From Paractinoplanes tereljensis (GTDB lineage Bacteria > Actinomycetota > Actinomycetes > Mycobacteriales > Micromonosporaceae), in the NCBI RefSeq assembly GCF_016862435.1, contig NZ_BOMY01000026.1, positions 1 to 40,458 on the forward strand: a stretch of DNA of 40,458 nucleotides, read 5' to 3'. This document shows, piece after piece, positions 14,261-26,357 of this stretch. A program made the translations under genes and the position numbers. Within the stretch, counting starts at the first letter, position 1, and each line of letters starts with the position of its first letter. The notes under the pieces are model-generated. The model was given only the letters and a program-made list of their open reading frames with translations. It did no database searches and was not told the DNA's origin.

Positions 14261-15298
14261 ATGTCGCACGCCCTGTCCCACCTCGGGTGGGACGACACGT
14301 TTGCATCCTCATACCGACCTTTCGACCGCTCCGACGCCGCCCCGGCCCGGGTGCTGCGCGCCGACCGTGGCGTCTGCACCGTGCTCGGTGAGAACGGCGT
14401 CACCCGGGCCACCCTGGCCGGCAGCGTGCTGCTCGGCGCCGCCCAGGACCCGGTCAACCTCCCCTGCGCCGGTGACTGGGTGGTGACCCGCCGCTGGCCC
14501 GACCGCCGGGTGACCATCGAGCTGGTGCTGCCCCGGCGCACCGCGCTGATCCGGCGCACCTCCGACAAGGACGCCACCGGCCAGCTGCTGGCCGCCAATA
14601 TGGACACCGTCGCCGTGGTCGAACCGATCCACCCCGAACCGGACGACGCCCGGATCGAGCGGCTGCTCGCCCTGGCCTGGGAATCGGGCGCGAAGCCGCT
14701 GCTGATCCTGAGTAAGTGCGATACCTCACGCGATCCCGGCGCGGTGGTCCGGCAACTCGCCGAACTCGCGCCGGGGGTGCCGGTGGTCGCGGTCAGCACC
14801 CGGGGGAGAGCCGGCGTCGAGCAACTCCGGCCGTACGTGTCGGACGGCCGCACCCTGGCCCTGCTGGGCCGCTCCGGGGCCGGCAAGTCGACCCTGGTCA
14901 ACGCCCTGACCGGCACCGCCGTGATGCCGGTGCAGGCGATCCGGGACGCCGACGGCAAGGGCCGGCACACCACCGCCTACCGCAACCTGGTGCCACTGCC
15001 GGGCGGCGGCGCGGTGATCGACACCCCGGGCATCCGGGGTGTCGGTCTGCTGGACACCGCCGACGGGCTCGACCGGGCCTTCGCCGACATCGCCGAGCTG
15101 GCCGCGCACTGCCGGTTCGGGGACTGCCGGCACGGCGCCGAGCCGGGCTGCGCGGTCGCCGCCGCCCTCGCCAACGGCTCGCTCGCCCCGCGCCGGCTGG
15201 CCAGTTGGCGCAAGCTGCACCACGAGGTCGAGGTGGAGAGCGCCCGCCGGCAGGCCCGCCTGACCGCGGCCGCCGGTCAACGCCGACGCCGGGGCTGA
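14261..15298 (+). CDS. rsgA: Small-subunit ribosome biogenesis GTPase RsgA
   Basis: A 345-residue circularly permuted GTPase. The order is an OB-fold (about 25-110), G4-like LILSKCD (about 147), G1 GRSGAGKSTLVNAL (about 203-216) and G3 DTPGIRGVG (about 255). The C-terminal zinc-binding part is CRFGDCRHGAEPGC. This permuted order G4-G1-G3 is diagnostic of RsgA/YjeQ, which acts late in 30S maturation. ATG 14261 has AAAGGG just upstream. It is divergent from the DinB-type gene; the 166-bp gap carries promoter-like sequence only for the minus strand as far as I can tell. Confidence 0.93.
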   Translation: MSHALSHLGWDDTFASSYRPFDRSDAAPARVLRADRGVCTVLGENGVTRATLAGSVLLGAAQDPVNLPCAGDWVVTRRWPDRRVTIELVLPRRTALIRRTSDKDATGQLLAANMDTVAVVEPIHPEPDDARIERLLALAWESGAKPLLILSKCDTSRDPGAVVRQLAELAPGVPVVAVSTRGRAGVEQLRPYVSDGRTLALLGRSGAGKSTLVNALTGTAVMPVQAIRDADGKGRHTTAYRNLVPLPGGGAVIDTPGIRGVGLLDTADGLDRAFADIAELAAHCRFGDCRHGAEPGCAVAAALANGSLAPRRLASWRKLHHEVEVESARRQARLTAAAGQRRRRG

Positions 15299-15323
15299 CC
15301 GGCTGGTCTGCAAGAATGCTCCG

Positions 15324-17120
15324 ATGCGCGCGGTGGACGAGGTGGTCGAGGAGCAGGCTGTCCCCGAGCCGCCGGAACCGGTGACCGCGCCCCGTCGGCG
15401 CGCCGACCTGCTGTCGTTGCTGAACTACGTCGTGCTCTCGATGCTGGTGATGATCCAGCTCTGGCGCGACCCCAACGGCCGGGTGCTGGCCAGCAACGAC
15501 GACGACCACGGCGTGATGCTGTTCATGCTGGCGCACGGCGAGCGGGTGATCTTCCACGGCGACAGCCCGTTCTGGTCCGACCGGCTGAACGTGCCGGACG
15601 GCGTGAACATGATGGCCAACACGGCGATGCTGGCGCTGACTCTGCCGGTGTCGCCGATCACCCACTTCCTCGGCGCCGGCGTGTCGGTCGCGCTGCTGCT
15701 CACCCTCGGCCTGGCCGGCACCGCCTGGGCCTGGTACTGGGTGCTCTCCCGGCACCTGGTGACCAGCCGGGTCGCGGCCTGGCTGGGCGGCCTGTGGTGC
15801 GGGTTCGCGCCGGCCATGGTGTCGCACGCGAACGGGCACGTGAACTTCGTCTGCCAGTTCGTGATCCCGTTCATCGTGCTGCAGGTGCTGCGCCTGCGCG
15901 AGCCGGGCCGGGCGGTCCGCGGGGGACTCATCCTCACCGGGCTCATCGTGTTGCAGGTCTTCATCAACGAGGAGGCGCTGCTCTTCACCGCGCTGGCCCT
16001 GGGCGTGTTCGTCGTCGCGTACGCGGCCATGGCCTGGCCGAGAGCCAAGCGGGAGGCGCGGCACTTCCTGGCCGGTCTCGGGGTCGCGGCCCTGGCCTCG
16101 GGTGCGCTGCTCGCCTATCCGCTGCATTTCCAGTTCTTCCGGGCCGGCAGCTACCACGGCCAGCCGTTCTCGCCGGACGAGTACGTGACCGACCTGCTGT
16201 CGGTGGGCGCGTTCGCGCGGCAGTCGCTGGCCGGCTACGCGGCCGTGACCCGGCATCTGAGCGTCAGCGCGACCGAGGACAACACGTTCTTCGGGCCGAT
16301 CGGCCTCGTCATGATCGTGGTGTCGGTGGTGGTGCTGTGGCGGTCGGTGGCGGCCCGGTCGGCGGCGATCTCGGCGCTGGTGCTGCTGCTGGTGTCGATG
16401 GGCCCGCGACTGCGGGTGGCCGGCCACGACACCTCCATCCCGCTGCCGTTCGGCCTGGTGAGCCACGTGCCGGTGATCGACCTGGTGAGCGTGACCCGGT
16501 TCGCGCTGGTGCCGGCCACGATCGCCGGGGTGCTGCTGGCGATGGCCGCCGACCGGATGCCGGCGATGAGCGTCAAGGGCCGCCGCTGGTTCCTCACCGG
16601 TCTGGTGCTGGCGCTGGTGCCGCTGATCCCGAAGCCGCTGCCGGTGGTGGCCGGCGACCCGCTGCCCCCGTTTTTGACTCAAGGCATCTACCAGCAGTAC
16701 GTTTCGGACGACCGCAGCCTGGTCACCGTGCCGCTGCCGGACGTGACCACCGGGCGCACCGGGATGCGCTGGGTCACCCTGTCCAACCTGGCGTACCGGA
16801 CCCCGCGCGGCTACTTCATGGGCCCGGTCAACCCGCCGGCCGACGACACCGGCTCGTGGAGCGCCCCGGTCCGGTACACGTCGAGCCTGCTGTGGCGGGT
16901 CCGCGAGTACGGCCAGGTGCCGGTGATGACCGACACCATGCGGATCCGGATCCGGCAGGACCTGACCTTCTGGCGGGCGGCGGTGGTGGTGCTGGTGCCG
17001 AACAGCCGCAACGGTGACGCCCTGCTGACCACCCTGACCGACGCCCTGGGGCCGCCGCAGCTGGTGGGCGGTGTCCAAATGTGGGACGTACGCTATCTGC
17101 CGGTTCCCTCGACCGGGTGA
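15324..17120 (+). CDS. Large polytopic membrane protein, GT-C glycosyltransferase-like
   Basis: A 598-residue protein. After a short Pro/Glu-rich N-terminus there is a first membrane segment (about 32-48), then an acidic loop LASNDDDHG (about 57-65). About nine to ten further hydrophobic segments run to about residue 430, and a soluble C-terminal domain of about 160 residues follows. An acidic motif in the first external loop plus many membrane spans is the GT-C glycosyltransferase layout, which uses lipid-phosphate sugars on the outer face. I do not recognise the specific family, so a glycosyl-transfer role is only a suggestion. It follows rsgA by 25 bases and may be co-transcribed. Confidence 0.7.
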   Translation: MRAVDEVVEEQAVPEPPEPVTAPRRRADLLSLLNYVVLSMLVMIQLWRDPNGRVLASNDDDHGVMLFMLAHGERVIFHGDSPFWSDRLNVPDGVNMMANTAMLALTLPVSPITHFLGAGVSVALLLTLGLAGTAWAWYWVLSRHLVTSRVAAWLGGLWCGFAPAMVSHANGHVNFVCQFVIPFIVLQVLRLREPGRAVRGGLILTGLIVLQVFINEEALLFTALALGVFVVAYAAMAWPRAKREARHFLAGLGVAALASGALLAYPLHFQFFRAGSYHGQPFSPDEYVTDLLSVGAFARQSLAGYAAVTRHLSVSATEDNTFFGPIGLVMIVVSVVVLWRSVAARSAAISALVLLLVSMGPRLRVAGHDTSIPLPFGLVSHVPVIDLVSVTRFALVPATIAGVLLAMAADRMPAMSVKGRRWFLTGLVLALVPLIPKPLPVVAGDPLPPFLTQGIYQQYVSDDRSLVTVPLPDVTTGRTGMRWVTLSNLAYRTPRGYFMGPVNPPADDTGSWSAPVRYTSSLLWRVREYGQVPVMTDTMRIRIRQDLTFWRAAVVVLVPNSRNGDALLTTLTDALGPPQLVGGVQMWDVRYLPVPSTG

Positions 17121-17186
17121 GTTAGCGCCGCCTGAACTGCGGGAATGTGCGTCATGTGACAGGCGCTGCACTACGACAGCGAAAAC

Positions 17187-17209
17187 TTGTCGTACCCCAT
17201 GGCTAGAGT
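17187..17209 (+). promoter_or_regulatory. uvrA promoter, PafBC/RecA-NDp type
   Basis: TTGTCGTAC (17187-17195), eight bases, then TAGAGT (17204-17209). This matches the LexA-independent damage promoter of mycobacteria (TTGTCRGTG, N8, TAGNNT) in spacing and in most bases. That promoter class is activated by PafBC. Transcription would start near 17216, giving a leader of about 40 bases. Confidence 0.65.
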
Positions 17210-17256
17210 GGCCGCGGCTTTGCTCGACTCATACACCTGTACGGAGAGGCTGGCTG

Positions 17257-20220
<2,964 letters not shown>

Positions 20221-20279
20221 CGCAGGACACGCCCTGGTTGAAGCGTAAAGTTCCAGCAAGGTCACAGGTGACTCATAGC

Positions 20280-20321
20280 AACGGCGCCCGGTCGGGTCCA
20301 TAGGCTCGACCGGGCGCCGTT
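20280..20321 (+). terminator. Hairpin terminator after uvrA
   Basis: AACGGCGCCCGGTCG (20280-20294) pairs perfectly with CGACCGGGCGCCGTT (20307-20321). It starts 60 bases after the uvrA stop. A GGCGCC/GGCGCC dyad follows at 20345-20363 in the 273-bp gap before the Rieske gene; the rest of that gap shows nothing I can name. Confidence 0.75.
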
Positions 20322-20493
20322 CTGTGTGTAAACAACGGGAAAAGGCGCCGGGCAAAGGCGCCCAAACCCGAGGAAAGCTCGGCCATCAGGGCGCACAATT
20401 TCGCGGAATCCCTGAACCGGCTCGGCCGTGACCGCGTACACCACGTAGACGCCGCGTGACCACTCGCGCGGACTTGCACTGGAGGGCTTACCG

Positions 20494-21021
20494 ATGACAG
20501 ACGTGCAGACGAGGACCGACTCCGCGCTTCCCACCGAGGCGCCGCCGGGCCGCACGGGCACGGCCTCGACGCGCCGGCTCGTCCTGCTCGGCGCCGGCGC
20601 GGCCGGTGCCACCGCGGTCCTGGCCGCCTGCGGAACCAGCAGCACCAACACCAACGGCACCGGCTTCAGCAACGACCCGGCCCCGGCCGGCAGCGCCGAG
20701 GCCGGCAGCGGCACCGGCAGCACCGCGGGCGCGACCGGCGGCAGCGCGCTGGCCTCCACCGCCGACGTGCCGGAGGGCGGCGGCGTCATCTCCGGCGATT
20801 ACGTGATCACCCAGCCGGTGGCCGGCACCTTCAAGGCGTTCAGCAAGGTGTGCCCGCACGCCGGCTGCGATGTGAGCAAGGTGGACGGCGGCGTGATCAT
20901 CTGCCCGTGCCACGGGAGCAAATTTTCCATCGAGACCGGCGAGCCGACCGTCGGCCCGGCCACCAAGGCCCTGGCCGAGACGAAGGTCAAGGCGGACGGC
21001 GACAGCATCGTCAAGGCGTAA
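20494..21021 (+). CDS. Rieske [2Fe-2S] lipoprotein
   Basis: A 175-residue exported protein. The N-terminus has a twin-arginine-like STRRLVLLG (about 25-33), a hydrophobic stretch and a lipobox LAAC (Cys about 47). This suggests Tat export of a folded cofactor protein followed by lipidation. A Gly/Ser/Ala/Thr linker (about 48-90) leads to a small Rieske domain with both ligand boxes, CPHAGC (about 127-132) and CPCHGSKF (about 147-154). Such proteins carry electrons on the outer face; the redox partner is unknown. It is not the QcrA subunit, which has three membrane helices. CTGGAGGG at 20479-20486 supports ATG 20494. Confidence 0.9.
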   Translation: MTDVQTRTDSALPTEAPPGRTGTASTRRLVLLGAGAAGATAVLAACGTSSTNTNGTGFSNDPAPAGSAEAGSGTGSTAGATGGSALASTADVPEGGGVISGDYVITQPVAGTFKAFSKVCPHAGCDVSKVDGGVIICPCHGSKFSIETGEPTVGPATKALAETKVKADGDSIVKA

Positions 21022-21081
21022 CGATTTACGGCCGGAGGTCCGACGCCGTGGCGGCGGCAACGGACCTCCGGTCGGGTAATC

Positions 21082-21104
21082 ATGTCAGTCCCCCGCACTA
21101 CTGT
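21082..21104 (+). promoter_or_regulatory. uvrC promoter, PafBC/RecA-NDp type, leaderless
   Basis: ATGTCAGTC (21082-21090), eight bases, then TACTGT (21099-21104). The TGTCAGT core and the 17-base offset match the RecA-NDp/PafBC consensus. TACTGT ends seven bases before GTG 21112, so the transcript should begin at the start codon. The in-frame ATG at 21082 would lie inside this promoter element. Confidence 0.65.
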
Positions 21105-21111
21105 TGACCCC

Positions 21112-23256
21112 GTGCCAGACCCGTCGACCTACCGACCCGCGCCCGGGACGATCCCCGACTCACCCGGCGTCTACCGCTTCCGTGACTCGACCGGCCGCGT
21201 GATCTACGTCGGTAAGGCGAAGAACCTACGAAACCGCCTGAATTCCTATTTCGCCGACACCTGGTCGCTGCACGCGCGCACCCAGCAGATGGTGACCACC
21301 GCGGCCGCCGTCGACTGGGTGACGGTCGGCACCGAGGTCGAGGCGCTGCAGCTGGAGTTCAGCTGGATCAAGGAATTCGATCCGCGCTTCAACGTGAAAT
21401 ACCGCGACGACAAGTCCTACCCGTTCCTCGCGGTCACCCTCAACGAGGAGTTCCCGCGCCTGCAGGTGATGCGCGGCGCCAAGCGCAAGGGCGTGCGCTA
21501 CTTCGGGCCCTACTCGCATGCCTGGGCCATCCGCGAGACCCTCGACCTGCTGCTGCGGGTGTTCCCGGCGCGCACCTGCTCGGCCGGTGTCTTCAAGCGG
21601 TCCGGCCAGATCGGCCGCCCCTGCCTTCTGGGCTACATCGGCAAGTGCTCGGCCCCGTGCACCGGCCAGGTCTCCGCCGACGAGCACCGGGCCATCGTCG
21701 ACGACTTCTGCGACTTCATGGCCGGGCGCACCGACGCGTTCGTCCGGCGGCTCGAGCGCGACATGATGAAGGCCTCCGAGACCCTCGAGTTCGAGCGCGC
21801 GGCCCGGCTGCGCGACGACATCGCCGCCCTGCGCCGGGCCATGGAGAAGCAGACCGTGGTGCTCGGCGACGGCACCGACGCCGACGTGGTCGCCTTCGCC
21901 GAAGACCCGCTCGAGGCGGCCGTGCAGGTGTTCCACGTGCGCGACGGCCGGATCCGCGGTCAGCGCGGCTGGGTGGTGGAAAAGGTGGAAGACCTGTCCA
22001 CCGGCGACCTGGTGCACCACTTCTGCTCGCAGGTGTACGGCGATGTCGAGGGCGAGGGCGACGTTCCGCGCGAGCTGCTGGTCCCGGCCCTGCCCGAGGA
22101 CGCTCCGGCGCTGGCCGACTGGCTGTCCGAGCGCCGCGGCAGCCGGGTGTCGCTGCGGGTGCCGCAGCGCGGCGACAAGAAAGATCTGATGGAGACGGTG
22201 GCCCGCAACGCCGGCGAGGTGCTGCAGCGGCACAAGCTGCGCCGGGCCGGCGACCTGACCACCCGCAGCAAGGCGCTCGACGAGATCGCCGAGGCGCTCG
22301 GCATGGACACCTCGCCGCTGCGCATCGAGTGCTTCGACGTCTCGCAGATCCAGGGCACCGACGTGGTCGCGTCCATGGTGGTCTTCGAGGACGGCCTGCC
22401 CCGCAAGAGTGAATACCGCCGGTTCGCGGTGCGCGGCAACGCCGACGGCAGCGGCACCGACGACCTGTCCGCGATGACCGAGGTCATGCGGCGGCGGTTC
22501 GCCCGCTTCAAGGCCCGGCCGGGGGCCGACGCGCCCCGCGACGAGCCGGAGTCCGATGTGGCCGACGACGAGGCCGACGCGCTGCTGCACGGCGACGAGG
22601 TCCCGCCCGCCGAGTTGCCCGGCATCGACCCGCTCACCGGCAAGCCCCGCCGGTTCGCCTACCCGCCCCAGCTGGTCGTGGTCGACGGTGGCCAGCCGCA
22701 GGTCAACGCGGTCGCCGAGGTCTTCGCCGAGCTCGGCATCACCGACGTCGCGCTGTGCGGGCTGGCCAAGCGGCTCGAGGAGGTGTGGCTGCCCGGCGAC
22801 GACTTCCCGGTGATCTTCCCGCGCACCTCCGAGGCGCTCTACCTGTTGCAGCGGGCCCGGGACGAGGCACACCGGTTCGCCATCACCTTCCACCGGCAGC
22901 GCCGGTCCAAGCGGATGACCGGCTCGGCCCTGGACAGCATCCCGGGGATGGGGGAGACCCGCCGCAAGGCGCTGCTGCGGCACTTCGGCTCGCTCAAGCG
23001 GCTCGCCGCCGCCACCGTCGAGGAGATCACCGAGGTCCCCGGCATCGGCAAGCGCACCGCCGAGACCCTGATCGCGACGCTGAACCCGCCGGCCGAGGCT
23101 CAGAAGCCACCGGCCGAGGCGGGGGCGGTTCCGGCCGGCGGCGCGGGCAAGACCAAGGCCGGGGCCACCCGCAACCGGGCCGGCAGCAGCCTGCCGGCGC
23201 CGGCCCCGGTCCGGATCCCGGCCGCGGCACCGGACAACCTGGAGTCACACGAATAG
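21112..23256 (+). CDS. uvrC: Excinuclease ABC subunit C
   Basis: A 714-residue UvrC. The GIY-YIG nuclease domain is at about 13-95 (PDSPGVYRFRD, VIYVGKAKNLRNRLNSYF). It is followed by a Cys-rich part (RPCLLGYIGKCSAPCTG) and a UVR motif (ETLEFERAARLRDDIAALR, about 225). The RNase H-like nuclease domain has IECFDVSQIQGTD and VVDGGQPQVNA. C-terminal helix-hairpin-helix repeats are IPGMGETRRKALL and VPGIGKRTAETLI. It makes both incisions around lesions loaded by UvrA/UvrB. GTG 21112 is preferred over ATG 21082 because the promoter box overlaps the latter and homologues start close to the PDSPGVY motif. The end is an Ala/Pro-rich tail of about 50 residues. Confidence 0.95.
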   Translation: MPDPSTYRPAPGTIPDSPGVYRFRDSTGRVIYVGKAKNLRNRLNSYFADTWSLHARTQQMVTTAAAVDWVTVGTEVEALQLEFSWIKEFDPRFNVKYRDDKSYPFLAVTLNEEFPRLQVMRGAKRKGVRYFGPYSHAWAIRETLDLLLRVFPARTCSAGVFKRSGQIGRPCLLGYIGKCSAPCTGQVSADEHRAIVDDFCDFMAGRTDAFVRRLERDMMKASETLEFERAARLRDDIAALRRAMEKQTVVLGDGTDADVVAFAEDPLEAAVQVFHVRDGRIRGQRGWVVEKVEDLSTGDLVHHFCSQVYGDVEGEGDVPRELLVPALPEDAPALADWLSERRGSRVSLRVPQRGDKKDLMETVARNAGEVLQRHKLRRAGDLTTRSKALDEIAEALGMDTSPLRIECFDVSQIQGTDVVASMVVFEDGLPRKSEYRRFAVRGNADGSGTDDLSAMTEVMRRRFARFKARPGADAPRDEPESDVADDEADALLHGDEVPPAELPGIDPLTGKPRRFAYPPQLVVVDGGQPQVNAVAEVFAELGITDVALCGLAKRLEEVWLPGDDFPVIFPRTSEALYLLQRARDEAHRFAITFHRQRRSKRMTGSALDSIPGMGETRRKALLRHFGSLKRLAAATVEEITEVPGIGKRTAETLIATLNPPAEAQKPPAEAGAVPAGGAGKTKAGATRNRAGSSLPAPAPVRIPAAAPDNLESHE

Positions 23257-23387
23257 CGGATCGGCCCGACTCGCGGAGTTGGTTCGGCCTAAGATGTATT
23301 GCCTTCAGTCCGCTCAAGGGTGGCGGCGGGGCGGTTGGATGGGGTGTCCGCCCGCGATGGAGTGGGCATCTACGCGGGAGGCGTGCG

Positions 23388-24296
23388 TTGACGGAGTCGT
23401 TGCCGGAGTTCGCTGACTCGGTGGACCCGGACGAGGTGGCCACCGACCTGGTGGTCGTGACCGGCGTTTCCGGCGGTGGCCGCAGCACGGTCGCCCGGGC
23501 GCTGGAGAACGTGGGCTTCTATGTGGTGGACAACCTGCCCCAGGCGCTGATGCTGGACATGGCCCAGCTCGCGTTCCAGGCCGGTGGCGCCGCCCGGCGC
23601 ACCGCCATGGTGCTCGACGTGCGCAGCCGGGCCTTCTCCACCGACCTGGCCGGCGCCATCCACGCCCTCAAGGAGCGTGGCTTCTCGCCGCGGGTGCTGT
23701 TCGTCGACGCCGACGACGAGGTGCTGATCCGCCGGTTCGAGTCGGTGCGCCGCTCGCACCCGCTGCAGGGCGACGGCCGGCTGGCCGACGGCATCACCGC
23801 CGAGCGCAAGCTGCTGGCCGAGGCCCGCGAGCAGTCCGACGTGATCATCGACACCAGCCACCTGAACGTGAACCAGCTGCGCCGCCGGGTCGAGGAACTG
23901 TTCGGCGGGGAAGACGTGCGCAAGCTGCGCATCACCGTGCTGTCGTTCGGCTTCAAATACGGCCTGCCGCCGGACGCCGACTACGTGCTGGACGCCCGCT
24001 TCCTGCCCAACCCGTTCTGGGTTCCCGACCTGCGCGACCACACCGGCCTGGAGGACGCGGTCAGCAAGTACGTCCTCGACCAGGAGGGCGCGAGCACCTT
24101 CGTCAGCAACTACGCCGGCCTGATCGCGTCGACGGCGCCCGGGTTCGAGCGCGAGGGCAAGCGCTACCTCACCGTCGCGGTCGGCTGCACCGGCGGCAAG
24201 CACCGCAGCGTCGCGATCACCGAGGAACTCACCGCCCAGTTGCGTGACATGCGGCTCTCCGCCCACCCCTCGCACCGCGACCTGGGGCGGGAGTGA
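23388..24296 (+). CDS. rapZ: RNase adapter/nucleotide-binding protein RapZ
   Basis: A 302-residue RapZ/YvcJ-family P-loop protein. The P-loop is GVSGGGRSTVARALE (about 27-41), with Arg in place of the usual Lys, as is common in the family. It also has VDNLPQALM (about 47-55), SFGFKYGLPPDADYVLDARFLPNP as broken segments (about 182-205), and the C-terminal GCTGGKHRSVAI. RapZ binds UDP-GlcNAc-related metabolites and in enterobacteria controls GlmS through sRNAs; in Gram-positives it is linked to the neighbouring YvcK. TTG 23388 is preceded by GGGAGG (23376-23381). The TGA overlaps the GTG of yvcK, part of the conserved uvrC-rapZ-yvcK-whiA order. Confidence 0.94.
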   Translation: MTESLPEFADSVDPDEVATDLVVVTGVSGGGRSTVARALENVGFYVVDNLPQALMLDMAQLAFQAGGAARRTAMVLDVRSRAFSTDLAGAIHALKERGFSPRVLFVDADDEVLIRRFESVRRSHPLQGDGRLADGITAERKLLAEAREQSDVIIDTSHLNVNQLRRRVEELFGGEDVRKLRITVLSFGFKYGLPPDADYVLDARFLPNPFWVPDLRDHTGLEDAVSKYVLDQEGASTFVSNYAGLIASTAPGFEREGKRYLTVAVGCTGGKHRSVAITEELTAQLRDMRLSAHPSHRDLGRE

Positions 24297-25252
24297 CGGC
24301 CGTTCGCGTGGTCGCGTTCGGGGGAGGGCACGGGCTCGGCGCCTCCCTCCGCGGATTGCGGCACGCCGCCCGCGAGCTGGAACTGGACATCACCGCGATC
24401 GTCACGGTCGGCGACGACGGCGGGTCCAGCGGCCGGCTGCGGGCCGAGCGGGACGCGCTGCTGCCGCCGGGCGACCTGCGGCAGGCGCTGGCCGCGCTGG
24501 CCGCCGACGACCCGGCCCGGCAACTGACCGCGCAGCTGCTGCAGTACCGGTTCGCCGGCAGTGACTCGCTGGCCGGGCACGCGGTCGGCAACCTGCTGCT
24601 GCTCGGTCTCATGGAGATGCTCGACGACCCGGTCGACGCCCTCGATCACGTGGCCGCCCTGGTCGGCGCGCGCGGCCGGGTGCTGCCGATGGCCCGGCAC
24701 GCGGTCGGCATCGAGGCCGACGTGCTCGGCGCCGACCCGGAACGACCCGGCGAGGTCGTCACCGTGCGCGGTCAGCACGCGGTCGCGGTGGCGCTCGGGC
24801 ACGTCGAGGCGGTCCGGCTCGAGCCGGCCGACCCGCCCGTCTGCGACCAGGCGATCGAGGCCATCCACGCGGCCGACTGGCTGATCTTCGGCCCCGGCAG
24901 CTGGTACACGAGCGTGCTGCCACATCTGCTGGTGCCCCGGCTGGCCGAGGCGATCATCGCCAGCCCGGCCCGCAAGCTGGTGACGCTCAACCTGGCCGCC
25001 GACAACGAGACCCTCGGGCTGTCGGTGGCCGATCACCTGGCCGCCCTGAGGTGGTATTTACCGGGTCTGCGGGCCGACACCGTGCTGGCCGACGCCAAGT
25101 GGGTGGGCGAACCCGAACCGGTGCACCTGGCGGCCGAAACTTTGGGTGCCCGTCTCGTGTTGGCACCGTTGGCCGTTGCGGACGGCAGCCCGAGGCATGA
25201 TCCTGAGTCGCTGGGCGTTGCACTGGTGCCAGTATTGGGCGCCGCTCGTTAA
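24293..25252 (+). CDS. yvcK: Gluconeogenesis factor YvcK (CofD-like)
   Basis: A 319-residue CofD/YvcK-family protein. It has AFGGGHGLGASLRGL near the N-terminus, GDDGGSSGRLR (about 42-52), PPGDLRQALAALA, and FGPGSWYTSVLPHLL (about 199-213). These sites bind UDP-sugars in YvcK (CuvA in mycobacteria), which is needed for normal cell wall synthesis on gluconeogenic carbon sources. GTG 24293 overlaps the rapZ stop (GTGA), indicating coupled translation. Confidence 0.94.
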   Translation: MTAVRVVAFGGGHGLGASLRGLRHAARELELDITAIVTVGDDGGSSGRLRAERDALLPPGDLRQALAALAADDPARQLTAQLLQYRFAGSDSLAGHAVGNLLLLGLMEMLDDPVDALDHVAALVGARGRVLPMARHAVGIEADVLGADPERPGEVVTVRGQHAVAVALGHVEAVRLEPADPPVCDQAIEAIHAADWLIFGPGSWYTSVLPHLLVPRLAEAIIASPARKLVTLNLAADNETLGLSVADHLAALRWYLPGLRADTVLADAKWVGEPEPVHLAAETLGARLVLAPLAVADGSPRHDPESLGVALVPVLGAAR

Positions 25253-25314
25253 GCAGACGGCGTAGTGCGGCACACACTGTTCAACATTTCAGCGCATGAG
25301 GTGGGACTAACACG

Positions 25315-26295
25315 ATGGCGATGACGGCAGCGGTCAAGGACGAGCTGAGCCGGGTCGACGTGCCCAAGCCGTGCTGCCGCCGGGCGGAGATGGCGGCGCT
25401 GCTGCGTTTCGCCGGCGGCCTGCACATCGTGTCCGGCCGGGTGGTGGTCGAGGCCGAGCTCGACACCGGCGCGGTCGCGCGCCGCCTGCGCCGCGAGATC
25501 GCCGACGTCTACGGCTACCCCAGCGAGGTCCACGTGCTGGCCTCCGGCGGTCTGCGCAAGGGCAGCCACTACATCGTCCGGATCGTCAAGGACGGCGAGG
25601 CCCTCGCTCGCCAGACCGGCCTGCTCGACGTGCGCGGCCGGCCGGTCCGCGGCCTCCCGCCGCACGTCGTCTCGGCCAACGTCTGCTGCGCCGTCGCCGC
25701 CTGGCGCGGCGCCTTCATGGCGCACGGTTCGCTCACCGAGCCCGGCCGCTCCAGCGCCCTCGAGATCACCTGCCCCGGCCCGGAGGCCGCCCTCGCGCTG
25801 CGCGGCGCCGCCCGCCGGATCGGCATCACCGCCAAGGAGCGCGAGGTCCGCGGCGTCGACCGGGTGGTGATCAAGGACGGCGACGCGATCGCCGCCCTGC
25901 TCACCCGGATCGGCGCGCACGCCAGCGTGCTGGCCTGGGAGGAACGCCGGGTCCGCCGCGAGGTCCGGGCGACGGCCAACCGCCTGGCCAACTTCGACGA
26001 CGCCAACCTGCGCCGCTCGGCCCGCGCCGCGGTCGCGGCGGCCGCCCGGGTCACCCGCGCCCTGGAGATCCTGGCCGACGAGGCCCCCAACCACCTCACC
26101 AGCGCCGGTCAGCTGCGTCTCGAGCACCGGCAGGCCTCCCTCGAGGAGCTGGGCGCCCTCGCCGATCCGCCGCTGACGAAGGATGCGATCGCCGGCCGCA
26201 TAAGGCGTCTGCTGGCGCTTGCCGACAAGCGCGCCCGCGACCTCGGCATTCCGGACACCGAGGCGGCGGTAACCCCCGAGATGATGGCCTGCTGA
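25315..26295 (+). CDS. whiA: Sporulation/cell-division regulator WhiA
   Basis: A 326-residue WhiA. The N-terminal part resembles LAGLIDADG homing endonucleases without nuclease residues (MTAAVKDELSRV start, EMAALLRFAGGLHI, AAWRGAFMAHGSLTEPGRS about 130-150). The C-terminal helix-turn-helix is at about 240-320 (NRLANFDDANLRRSARAA, then HRQASLEELGALADPPLTKDAIAGR as two motifs). In Streptomyces WhiA acts with WhiB to start sporulation septation. ATG 25315 follows GGTGGGA. It is the last gene of the uvrC-whiA group, 62 bases after yvcK. Confidence 0.96.
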   Translation: MAMTAAVKDELSRVDVPKPCCRRAEMAALLRFAGGLHIVSGRVVVEAELDTGAVARRLRREIADVYGYPSEVHVLASGGLRKGSHYIVRIVKDGEALARQTGLLDVRGRPVRGLPPHVVSANVCCAVAAWRGAFMAHGSLTEPGRSSALEITCPGPEAALALRGAARRIGITAKEREVRGVDRVVIKDGDAIAALLTRIGAHASVLAWEERRVRREVRATANRLANFDDANLRRSARAAVAAAARVTRALEILADEAPNHLTSAGQLRLEHRQASLEELGALADPPLTKDAIAGRIRRLLALADKRARDLGIPDTEAAVTPEMMAC

Positions 26296-26332
26296 GCGGT
26301 TCGCTCCCGCTTTCTTAGAAAATACGGGTATG

Positions 26333-26357
26333 CCCGGTCCCGCCGAGCAGCGCGACC
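26333..26357. repeat. 25-bp dispersed repeat, copy 1 (after whiA)
   Basis: Identical over 25 bases to 39900-39924. It begins 38 bases after the whiA stop. It contains the core gccgagcagcgcgacc and is followed by GC-rich hairpins, as is copy 2. Confidence 0.85.

Noticed and set aside
17121..17256. LexA (SOS) box at uvrA
   Set aside because: No sequence close to TCGAAC-N4-GTTCGA was seen; the PafBC-type element fits better.
20494..21021. QcrA subunit of the cytochrome bc1 complex
   Set aside because: The protein is a short lipoprotein with one small Rieske domain, without the three N-terminal membrane helices or qcrB/qcrC neighbours.
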